64,000 nucleotides of DNA from Bacillota bacterium. GTDB lineage: Bacteria; Bacillota; Sulfobacillia; JABLXB01. Position 1 is the first letter of the stretch, and every line of letters begins with the position of its first letter. The stretch is taken from contig JABLXB010000003.1 of assembly GCA_013178305.1 (NCBI GenBank), forward strand, positions 1-64,000. Direction: 5' to 3'. The position numbers and the translations under genes were made by a program. The notes under the pieces were generated by a model, which was given only the letters and a program-made list of their open reading frames with translations, was not told the origin of the DNA and ran no database searches. Shown here one piece after another: positions 1 through 6,245 of the stretch.

Positions 1-76
1 GGGCAGGCGCCCTCCGCTGCCGAACGCATCCCCACTGCCGAGAAACCTGACTCTGACAGGGTTCACGGGTCCCATT

Positions 77-397
77 TCAACACCCTCTCCCCACAGCATT
101 TCGCTTCATGCGCTGTCGAGTCTCTTCGACTGCAAGCTGGAAGTCGCCTGCCAGAAGGCGAAGAGCTCGCTCGGCGGGACCCGGCTGGCGTGAAACCCGG
201 GCAACTGCGCCCGCGGGGATGTTAGTGTGGTGCACAGGGACCTGGAGGTTGATGTGACGGCCTTCGGTGCTGGTGTGCGGAAACTGGGGATAGTGGCTCC
301 TGTCGCCGTTCCTGGCCATGAATTCCAAAGGCCCGTTGCCGGGCTCGCGCAAGCCGTATTCGACGCTGGCCCCCCAGAATCTTGCCCGCCGGGTCAT
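77..397 (-). CDS. hypothetical protein following thiW remnant
   Basis: This is a 106-residue open frame whose ATG overlaps the stop of the thiW remnant in an ATGA arrangement. That is the usual sign of a second gene in a translationally coupled operon. I do not recognise the protein. It has an aromatic N-terminal stretch (FWGASVEYGL) and a basic helical C-terminal tail, with no signal peptide or membrane segment. It lies in a stretch where every neighbouring gene is broken, so it may itself be a fragment. Coding status is uncertain. Confidence 0.3.
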   Translation of the reverse strand: MTRRARFWGASVEYGLREPGNGPLEFMARNGDRSHYPQFPHTSTEGRHINLQVPVHHTNIPAGAVARVSRQPGPAERALRLLAGDFQLAVEETRQRMKRNAVGRGC

Positions 398-582
398 GTG
401 TTGTCCGCTCCGGTTTTTCGGGTGCTCCTGCCGGCAGCCGCCCGCATGAAGCCCGTGCTGTGCAGCGCCACAACCAGGACGAGCCCAAGGCCGGCGCCAA
501 CGGCGCTCGACAGGCTGAAGGGGATCACGTAGGCCAGGGCTGCCACCGGCTTGCCCAGGACGACTCTGGCTACCGGTTCATT
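394..582 (-). pseudogene. thiW: thiW remnant (ECF thiazole transporter S component, C-terminal part)
   Basis: Only the last ~60 codons of a ThiW-like membrane protein remain. They show the PVARVVLGKPVAALAY segment and a final transmembrane helix with SLSSAVGAG, which match the C-terminal end of ThiW, the substrate-binding subunit of a thiazole/thiamin-precursor ECF transporter. The family is about 160-170 residues long, so roughly the first 100 codons are missing. A ribosome site (GGAGGAGGGG, around 588-597) survives just upstream, but no start codon lies in frame with the tail. The frame follows a complete TPP riboswitch, which is the normal regulator of thiW. The deletion therefore removed the 5' coding part and left leader and tail. 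Confidence 0.6.
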
Positions 583-644
583 CCGACCCCTCCTCCAGTT
601 TTTCCAATGGTTAACCGACACGTTCCCCGGTGTCTCCGGGCGAA

Positions 645-693
645 CCACCAAAAAAGGGAACCGCTTCCGCCGAAAACGTCCGGAAAGAAGCGG
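645..693 (-). terminator. riboswitch-linked intrinsic terminator
   Basis: On the minus strand CCGCTTC and GAAGCGG form the outer stem (693 to 661), with an inner CCG/CGG pairing, followed by TTCCCTTTTTT. It sits between the TPP aptamer and the thiW ribosome site, as expected for the expression platform of a transcription-terminating thiamin riboswitch. Confidence 0.65.
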
Positions 694-712
694 CCCTGGC
701 GCAAATCGGTCA

Positions 713-803
713 CCACTTTCCTGCGCTGGCATTATCCAGATCAGGTCCAGGGGTCAAGGGAGATTCAATCCCTTTTCTCAGCTCCCAGGAGCTCCCCCAG
801 TGG
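713..803 (-). promoter_or_regulatory. TPP riboswitch (THI element)
   Basis: Read on the minus strand, the segment has the conserved CTGAGA box. It also has the hallmark GACCTGATCTGGATAATGCC core, then AGCGCAGGAAAGTGG. The terminal stem P1 pairs CCACT (803-799) with AGTGG (717-713). The CTGAGA and CTGATCTGGATAATGCCAGCG boxes are the diagnostic thiamin pyrophosphate binding elements. The aptamer looks intact although the downstream gene is truncated. Confidence 0.93.
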
Positions 804-836
804 TCACGACCCTCTTCACTTGTCGCTCTCAATTGT

Positions 837-864
837 ATTATACGCTTGCAGGAGTTGGCAGCAA
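837..864 (-). promoter_or_regulatory. sigma-A-like promoter of the TPP leader
   Basis: On the minus strand TTGCTG (864-859) and a perfect TATAAT (842-837) are separated by 16 bp. The start point would lie about 25-30 bases before the aptamer, so the leader is probably still transcribed. Confidence 0.6.
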
Positions 865-994
865 CTGTCCCGTGCGGCCGGGGGGCGGTGGCCCCAACTG
901 TGCCAGAGTCAACATTTGCCTCTGCAGGAACCTGCTGTGGTGCTGCCGAACCATTTTGACCGCAGGGATTCCCGCCCAGTCTAAATGCCACGAA

Positions 995-1502
995 CCTTTT
1001 GCCGGCGTGAAGACGCCCCCGTAGATGCCGCCAAGTATGATGACCGGCATCACCAGAGCGAGGATGGCGTCCTTGAATGCTTTCGCAAACACCCCGAGAC
1101 TCGTGGGCTCGCCGGTTGGCAGTTTCATCCTGGGCGGAGACCCAGATGATCGCAATGAGGGATAGCGCCATCACGATTCCCGGGATGAACCCCGCGAGGA
1201 ACAGAATGGCTATCGAGACGCTGGCCACCACCCCGTAGGTCACCATCGGGATACTCGGGGGTATGATGACGCCGAGCGTCCCCCCCCGCCGCAGCCACCG
1301 CGGCGGCGAAATCCCTCGGATAACCGGCTTTCACCATAGCCGGGATCATGATCCCGCCGATAGCTGCCACCGTTGCGGGATTGGACCCCGAAATGGCGCC
1401 GAACACCAGGGCCGTTATCGAGGCAAGCCCCAGGGCCACTCCAATCGGGATGTTCAGTAGAAGGAGAACCAGTAGAGTGCCGAATAGCAGCGCGGGCGTC
1501 AT
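995..1502 (-). pseudogene. TRAP transporter large permease (DctM) pseudogene
   Basis: Conceptual translation across three frames gives recognisable DctM blocks in order. First is an N-terminal hydrophobic LLLNIPIGVALGLA segment, then FGAISGSNPATVAAIGG, then LGVIIPPSIPMVTYGVVA, and finally ILALVMPVIILGGIYGGVF. About 75 residues are missing between the first and second blocks. The frame shifts at the eight-C run at 1280-1287. A second disruption lies near 1150, and the protein stops after the FTP motif, so the C-terminal half is gone. DctM normally has about 430 residues and 12 or more membrane helices; this copy cannot be functional. A miscalled homopolymer could explain one shift but not the deletions. 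Confidence 0.75.
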
Positions 1503-1591
1503 GCTTCTTACCCCATTAATCTCGCATACTGCGCGGCCACGATTATGGCCGTCTCCATGCTGAACCGCACTGCCACCCCCTTGCCCGCGAT

Positions 1592-1954
1592 GGGCTGCAG
1601 GGCGAGCCCGGGGGCGTGGTCGTGTTGGGTCTCCTGGAAAAAGTGAAGCGCGGGGAGATCCTCCTCAGCATGTGCGTGGTCAACCTGGGCGAGGTCCTTT
1701 ACATCATAGAGCGAGAGGAGTCGGTCCAGGCTGCTCAGATAGCGCTGGCGACCATCGACGGCCTTCCAATCAGGCAAGTGAACGCTTCCCGCGAACTGAC
1801 GCTCCAGGCGGCGCACTACAAGGCGCTGTACCGGATGTCGTACGCTGACTGCTTTGCGATGGGTCTTGCCAGGCAACTGGGCGCGGTGCTGGTCACCGGC
1901 GACCCCGAACTACGAGCGCAAGATGAAGTCGAACTCCTCTGGATGGGGAATTGA
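1592..1954 (+). pseudogene. 5'-truncated PIN-domain toxin (VapC-like)
   Basis: The frame carries the middle and C-terminal part of a PIN-domain ribonuclease: VNLGEVLY (conserved acidic residue), MSYADCFAMGLA and VTGDPE. It starts within the LQGEPGG motif that normally follows the first catalytic Asp, and the N-terminal strand with that Asp is missing. Upstream sequence belongs to the TRAP remnant region, so the loss looks like a deletion. A GTG at 1616 could start a 112-residue product, but without the first Asp it would not be an active nuclease. No antitoxin gene is adjacent. Confidence 0.6.
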
Positions 1955-2064
1955 CTTACTCCAAACCGCCCTGCGACTGTCTTCGATGATCTTTCCGGCG
2001 TAACGTTCTCGCGACAGGAACCCACTGGCAAGGCCGGTTGCAGCGTGTTAGTATCGTTCATGTG

Positions 2065-3774
2065 ATGAACAGAACCGTGACGAAGTCCTGTATCATGGTC
2101 GTGGCTGTGGTTGCGCTCAGCATTTCGGGCTGGTCTCCGCCACAACCGGACCATGCGATTGCCGCGACGTTCGCCGGCGCCGGCTTTATGGGGTCGGATA
2201 CCACCGGCGAAGTGCTGATCTACCAGGATGGCATGCTGCTTGCGTCGGGCAACCCAGACTTCAGTCGAGACGTGAAAGTCATCAGGCGGCTCGCGAGCGG
2301 TAAGCGCCTGGTGAACTATCCGGCCGGGTATCAGGTAGACATGCCGGAAGACATGGAGATGGATTTCCGTTATTCACCGGCCTATGTCCGGGCGTCCAGC
2401 TCCACGCTGGATATCAAGATCTCCAGGGAACACTCCCCGTACGAGGATGTGGAGATGTACCTCAGGGATTACCCAAACCGCTTCATCGCCCGAGAAGACT
2501 ACGCGGGCTACCGGCAGGTCAATGGTATTCACCTCATCGATGATACCTGGCTGGTTATCGGCGGGCACCGTACTCGAATCATCAGTTTTCGACGTGATGC
2601 CGGCGCCGGTAGCCCGGAGACTCAGAACGAATACCTCCTGGCATACGTCTTAGCCCCACGTCGGCAGGACTTCCACGCTCTTTTCTTCAGGACCAGTTCT
2701 CTGGCCACGCAACGTTCCACGATTTTCGGGGTCCTGGAGTCTTTTACGTTAATCGAGCCCAGGGGCACCGAACGGTTCAACCTGGACCTGCACCCGGTTC
2801 CTGGCAAGTGGAATGCGGAAACGCAAGCGCTCTATGACCGCATAGCCAATGGCAAGCAGTTCATGTGGGGCATCTTCTCCCCCTGGGCTCTCACGAAACC
2901 GGAGGAATACCAGAGGATAGCCTCCATTGAGGACAGACTGGGCTTCAATTTCCCGATTATCCTCCACTACCTTTATACAGGTGACGACTTTCCCACCGAA
3001 GGAATGCAAAAGGCGTTCAATCGTGGCCAGGTGGTTGAGCTCACGATGCAGGTGGCAACGTTTGACAATGGGAACGCCAACGTCAGGAATGCCAATTTCG
3101 ATCTTCTGGACGGCCGGCTCGACGAGGCAATCCGGAAGTTTGCCCGCAGCGCGAAGGCCTTTGGGCACCCGTTCCTGTTCCGTCTCAACAACGAGATGAA
3201 TACGGACTGGTCTCAGTACAGTGGGGTGTGTACACTGAACGATCCAGACATCTACATTAAGGTCTGGCAACGGGTCTACAGGATCTTTGACGAGGAAGGG
3301 GTCGACAACGCGATCTGGGTCTTCAATCCCAACGGTCGAAGCTTCCCCCCCATGAACTGGAATCACGAAGTCTGCTATTATCCTGGGAATGGCCACGTGC
3401 ACCTGATCGGGCTAACCGGCTACAACACGGGCGATTACTACCATTCGGTTACGGGAGAAAACTGGGCCTCTTTTCGCCAGATCTACGATCCGCTTGTAGC
3501 AGAGTACAGGGCGTTGTATGGCCGGTTCCCCTGGCTGATTGGCGAGTTTGCCAGTAGTTCAGTTGGGGGCGACAAAGCACAATGGATTCGAGACATGTTC
3601 ATGGTCCTGCCCGATTACCCCGAAATCAAGGCGGCGGTGTGGTGGTCATACGCAGACTTCGACTACCGACCCGGCAAGGAAGGCGCACCCGCTCGGAGAT
3701 ACTGGCTTGATGAGAAGGACGAGTACCTGGAGGTTTTTCGGGAGGGACTGCGAAGGCAGGGGCTGCTGAGGTAA
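2065..3774 (+). CDS. secreted glycoside hydrolase, family GH26-like
   Basis: The protein has about 569 residues and an N-terminal signal peptide (basic MNRTVTK start, then a hydrophobic stretch), so it is exported. The first ~230 residues form a domain I do not recognise. The C-terminal ~300 residues read as a GH26 (beta/alpha)8 barrel. FRLNNEMN holds the likely acid/base Glu near residue 377, and WLIGEFASS holds the likely nucleophile Glu near residue 494, with WWSYADFDY after it. GH26 members are endo-beta-mannanases or related beta-glucanases acting on extracellular polysaccharide. An upstream in-frame TTG at 2038 would add nine residues before the signal peptide and is less likely. It is monocistronic as far as can be seen. 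Confidence 0.75.
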   Translation: MNRTVTKSCIMVVAVVALSISGWSPPQPDHAIAATFAGAGFMGSDTTGEVLIYQDGMLLASGNPDFSRDVKVIRRLASGKRLVNYPAGYQVDMPEDMEMDFRYSPAYVRASSSTLDIKISREHSPYEDVEMYLRDYPNRFIAREDYAGYRQVNGIHLIDDTWLVIGGHRTRIISFRRDAGAGSPETQNEYLLAYVLAPRRQDFHALFFRTSSLATQRSTIFGVLESFTLIEPRGTERFNLDLHPVPGKWNAETQALYDRIANGKQFMWGIFSPWALTKPEEYQRIASIEDRLGFNFPIILHYLYTGDDFPTEGMQKAFNRGQVVELTMQVATFDNGNANVRNANFDLLDGRLDEAIRKFARSAKAFGHPFLFRLNNEMNTDWSQYSGVCTLNDPDIYIKVWQRVYRIFDEEGVDNAIWVFNPNGRSFPPMNWNHEVCYYPGNGHVHLIGLTGYNTGDYYHSVTGENWASFRQIYDPLVAEYRALYGRFPWLIGEFASSSVGGDKAQWIRDMFMVLPDYPEIKAAVWWSYADFDYRPGKEGAPARRYWLDEKDEYLEVFREGLRRQGLLR

Positions 3775-3931
3775 TACTTGGGGTATGGAAATGGGTTTTA
3801 TGATGGTCAGGAATAGTAGCCTGATGGTTCATTACCGAGACCGATCGAAATTGCCATACTCGATTACGAAATCGTCATTTCAGTCACCCGAATGGTTCAA
3901 TTTGTGTAAGAGACCACGAGGAGTAACTGCT

Positions 3932-4050
3932 ATGTCGAAAGTCATAACTCCTGAGCAAGGGCCGCAGCGTTAATCAAGGATGGAGTCACCATATGGGTCA
4001 AGCACGATGGGGTTGGCTGGATGGCCCGAAACATTTGCTTGCTTTCGTAG
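3932..4050 (+). pseudogene. decayed N-terminus of a CoA-transferase-like gene
   Basis: An ATG at 3932 has a good ribosome site (GAGGAG) and begins MSKVITPEQ. After a one-base shift the sequence continues AAALIKDGVTIWV before a stop at 4048. This resembles the N-terminus of acetate/3-oxoacid CoA-transferases (MSKV...EEAA.LIKDGDT). Only about 40 codons remain. The surrounding DNA (3775-3930) is less GC-rich and holds no other gene that I can see. Confidence 0.4.
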
Positions 4051-4060
4051 TAATCCGTGA

Positions 4061-4172
4061 TATGCTTAACACGCAATCCTAGAAGGAAATGGTTGAAGCG
4101 CAGAGGGCCTTGCATCTCCCAGTCCTTTTCCGATTGTAAATCGCTCCAACCGAGAGCAGGAGGACTGAGAAG
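4061..4172 (+). promoter_or_regulatory. promoter and structured leader of RRM gene 1
   Basis: TATGCT at 4061 serves as a -10 box, with TTGCTT at 4039 as a possible -35. The ~105-base leader contains CAGTCCT (4120-4126), exactly complementary to AGGACTG (4161-4167), which overlaps the AGGAGG ribosome site of the gene. The same pairing occurs in the second copy at 5549-5596, and the single-stranded segment ATTGTAAA is also shared. The pairing could hide the ribosome site and give translational control. Confidence 0.55.
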
Positions 4173-4442
4173 ATGACAAAGACCCTTTATGTTGGCAACC
4201 TACCGTTTACGTGCGAGGATCGAGACCTCGCGGCAGCTTTCGGTTCCGCTGTTGAGGTCGTTTCTGCCCGCGTGGTGACAGACAGGGAGACCGGTAGGTC
4301 ACGTGGTTTCGGATTCGTTGAGATACCTGCCGATAAGGTGGAAGCCACCGTTTCGAGTTTCAACGGAACGGACTTGGGCGGTCGGCAGATCGTAGTAAAC
4401 GAGGCCAGGGAACGGAGCGAGCGCCCGAGCAGGCGCTGGTAG
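4173..4442 (+). CDS. RRM-domain RNA-binding protein, copy 1
   Basis: An 89-residue single RNA-recognition-motif protein. RNP2 (LYVGNLPF) is at residues 4-11 and RNP1 (RGFGFVEI) is near residue 48, each with the aromatic residues that stack on RNA. The C-terminal tail is Arg-rich (ERSERPSRRW). Bacterial single-RRM proteins of this length bind single-stranded RNA and are often cold- or stress-induced; the target here is unknown. The ATG is preceded by AGGAGG at 11 bases. A near-identical paralogue lies 1.16 kb downstream with the same leader and terminator architecture. The two flank a gene on the other strand. Confidence 0.9.
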   Translation: MTKTLYVGNLPFTCEDRDLAAAFGSAVEVVSARVVTDRETGRSRGFGFVEIPADKVEATVSSFNGTDLGGRQIVVNEARERSERPSRRW

Positions 4443-4463
4443 CAAATCTGAGATAGCGCACCT

Positions 4464-4500
4464 GAGGCAGCCCCCAGGGCCCGGGGCTGCCTTGGCATTT
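4464..4500 (+). terminator. intrinsic terminator of RRM gene 1
   Basis: GGCAGCCCC (4466-4474) pairs with GGGGCTGCC (4483-4491), extended by A-T and G-T pairs, followed by a weak T-containing tail. The same hairpin follows the second copy. Confidence 0.65.
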
Positions 4501-4548
4501 CTGGAGCCAGCGGGCGAAACCACCCCATGCCGGGGCCGGCGGGCGTCC

Positions 4549-5370
4549 TCAGTGGAATCCCCGGTAGAGCCCGGCCCTGAACCCCTTCAGGAAGTGTCTG
4601 CAGTGCTCATCCCTGCCCAGCAGCATCGCCGACGCGCGAACAGCCGCGGTCATTTGCTCGTCCAGTTCAAGCAACAGCAGGTCGGCTCCCCACGTCACGC
4701 ACATCACGGTCAACGTCTGATCCACGAGGCCCGTTGCAGGCAAGCCGAACGACACGTTGTCGGGAGCGCAGGATATACGCATGCCCAATTTTGCTTTCGC
4801 GAGCAACAGGGTGTCCCTGAATGTGAGGATATTCTTGCGGTCAGTTCCGATCGGCATGACAAGTGGGTCAAGGAAGATCCGCTCTGCGGGAATACCGGCG
4901 GATAGGGCATGCTCTACGATCTTCGCCCCTGCTGACACCCTTGCATCGGGGGTAGGGGGGACCCCGCTTTCGTCGAGCATTAGCCCCACCAGGAAAGCGT
5001 CGTACCTGCTCGCAAGGGCCGTCATGGCACGGAGCCTATCAGGTTCCGCCGTTGCTGAGTCGACGAAAGGTGGGCCACACGAATCGTCGTACGCAAGTAA
5101 CCCCGATTCCATTGCGACCGGGTTCGGCGTGTCTATCCACACCGGGAGCCGGGTGGACTGCTGGACGGTCTTGACCAGCCAGGCCACGTCCTTTTCCTCG
5201 CTGTCGACCCTGGTCCCCGCATTTACTCCTATGGCACAGGCACCGAGATCGCGTTGGTAAATGGCGAGATCTGCTATGGACTTCGAATCCCTGGAATCAA
5301 CCATCCGGTCTATCCCTGGAAGCGACGTGTTTATCCTACCTCCAACGATGATCACCGGGAACCTCCTCAT
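4549..5370 (-). CDS. pterin-binding (DHPS-like) methyltetrahydrofolate methyltransferase
   Basis: The product of about 273 residues has the TIM-barrel pattern of the pterin-binding enzyme family, which includes dihydropteroate synthase and methyltetrahydrofolate:corrinoid methyltransferases such as AcsE/MtgA/MtrH-like proteins. GGRINTS comes near the start, where the family has the GERIN(T/P)T motif. It is followed by a conserved Asn (GVNAG), WIDTPNP, FLDPLVMPIGT and CAPDNVSFGLP. These point to a methyl transfer between methyl-tetrahydrofolate and a corrinoid protein rather than folate synthesis. No corrinoid protein gene is adjacent. I chose ATG 5370 because the family starts here; an upstream extension to 5436 adds 22 unrelated residues. 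The gene lies inverted between the two RRM genes. Confidence 0.75.
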   Translation of the reverse strand: MRRFPVIIVGGRINTSLPGIDRMVDSRDSKSIADLAIYQRDLGACAIGVNAGTRVDSEEKDVAWLVKTVQQSTRLPVWIDTPNPVAMESGLLAYDDSCGPPFVDSATAEPDRLRAMTALASRYDAFLVGLMLDESGVPPTPDARVSAGAKIVEHALSAGIPAERIFLDPLVMPIGTDRKNILTFRDTLLLAKAKLGMRISCAPDNVSFGLPATGLVDQTLTVMCVTWGADLLLLELDEQMTAAVRASAMLLGRDEHCRHFLKGFRAGLYRGFH

Positions 5371-5489
5371 CAGCGATGCCTCTCGCGTTGTGATCTTCAC
5401 CGCGGATTGCCTGCTCCCCTCCCGCGCTCTGGGCAACGCTTCAGGAGACGCTCAGCAAAGTGGGCGGTGCTTTTGGGCGACAGCTGTGA

Positions 5490-5601
5490 TATACTGGTAA
5501 GGCAATCTAGAAGGAACATGGTTGACGTGCAGCGGGCCCTGCATCTTCCAGTCCTTGTATGATTGTAAACTACCGCAAGTGTCAAGTGGAGGACTGAGAA
5601 G
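5490..5601 (+). promoter_or_regulatory. promoter and structured leader of RRM gene 2
   Basis: TATACT (5490-5495) is a good -10 box. The leader aligns with that of copy 1 through most of its length (shared GCAATC, TAGAAGGAA, GGTTGA, GGGCC, TGCATCT, CAGTCCTT and GATTGTAAA). CAGTCCT (5549-5555) is complementary to AGGACTG (5590-5596), which overlaps the GGAGGA ribosome site. Confidence 0.55.
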
Positions 5602-5871
5602 ATGACCAAGACCCTTTATGTTGGCAACCTGCCGTTCTCGTGTGGAGACCAGGATCTTGCCGCAGCTTTTGCCTCCGTTATCGAAGTCGTTTCGGCTCGT
5701 GTTGTGACCGATAGGGAGACCGGAAGATCGCGCGGTTTCGGTTTCGTCGAGGTTCCTGACGACAAGGCGGAGCTCGCCGTTTCGAGCTTCAACGGAGCCG
5801 AACTCGGCGGCCGGCAGATCGTAGTAAACGAGGCCAGGGAACGGACTGAGCGCCCGAAAAAGCGCTGGTAG
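5602..5871 (+). CDS. RRM-domain RNA-binding protein, copy 2
   Basis: An 89-residue single-RRM protein, very similar to the copy at 4173 (RNP2 LYVGNLPF, RNP1 RGFGFVEV, tail ERTERPKKRW). Differences cluster in the first helix (CGDQD versus CEDRD) and in the tail, so both copies seem under selection to remain functional RNA binders. It has the same SD-adjacent leader pairing and the same type of terminator as copy 1. Such paralogous pairs could divide labour by temperature or growth phase; nothing in the sequence decides this. Confidence 0.9.
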   Translation: MTKTLYVGNLPFSCGDQDLAAAFASVIEVVSARVVTDRETGRSRGFGFVEVPDDKAELAVSSFNGAELGGRQIVVNEARERTERPKKRW

Positions 5872-5892
5872 CACGCTAGGGTAATCTACGCT

Positions 5893-5930
5893 GAGGCAGC
5901 CCTGAGGCCCGGGGTTGCCTCGTTTTGTTC
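5893..5930 (+). terminator. intrinsic terminator of RRM gene 2
   Basis: GAGGCAGCCC (5893-5902) pairs with GGGGTTGCCTC (5911-5921), followed by GTTTTGTT. Confidence 0.75.
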
Positions 5931-6052
5931 ATGAGGCTCATGGCCTACGGGAATGAAGAACCGCGACGACGCACGTTGCGGTCTTTGACTACGCTCCGGC
6001 ACCTCGACCTCAGTCTATGGTGATTCAGCGGTGCGTTGAGACCTCAGGGTTA

Positions 6053-6157
6053 TTAGTCGGCGAAGCCGGTCCTCACGATCTTTTGGGCAGCCGCGGCATG
6101 GGCGGCCACCGTCAGTACCACGCTTATCGCCAGGATTATCGAGATCGTCTTCTTCAT
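6053..6157 (-). CDS. tiny exported peptide, 34 residues
   Basis: A short frame with a strong ribosome site (AGGAGGG, 9 bases upstream) starts at ATG 6157. It encodes a lysine-led hydrophobic signal sequence (MKKTISIILAISVVL), then an Ala-rich putative cleavage region (AAHAAAAQ). The last nine residues are KIVRTGFAD. The layout, a signal peptide plus a very short mature tail, resembles secreted signalling-peptide precursors of Gram-positive bacteria, but no cognate receptor gene is adjacent. It could instead be the remnant of a longer exported protein. It lies just downstream of the P-type ATPase gene on the same strand. No function can be assigned. Confidence 0.55.
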   Translation of the reverse strand: MKKTISIILAISVVLTVAAHAAAAQKIVRTGFAD

Positions 6158-6245
6158 GAATTATCCCTCCTGTAACGCTAATTCGTTGAGGAACGGCGAT
6201 TTTAGGGGGGACGATGTGCCCGGAACGTTTAAATACCCGCCGTAG

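Noticed and set aside
3785-3973. 62-residue open frame after the GH26 gene
   Set aside because: No ribosome site or family pattern; its end overlaps the CoA-transferase remnant, which reads better from ATG 3932.
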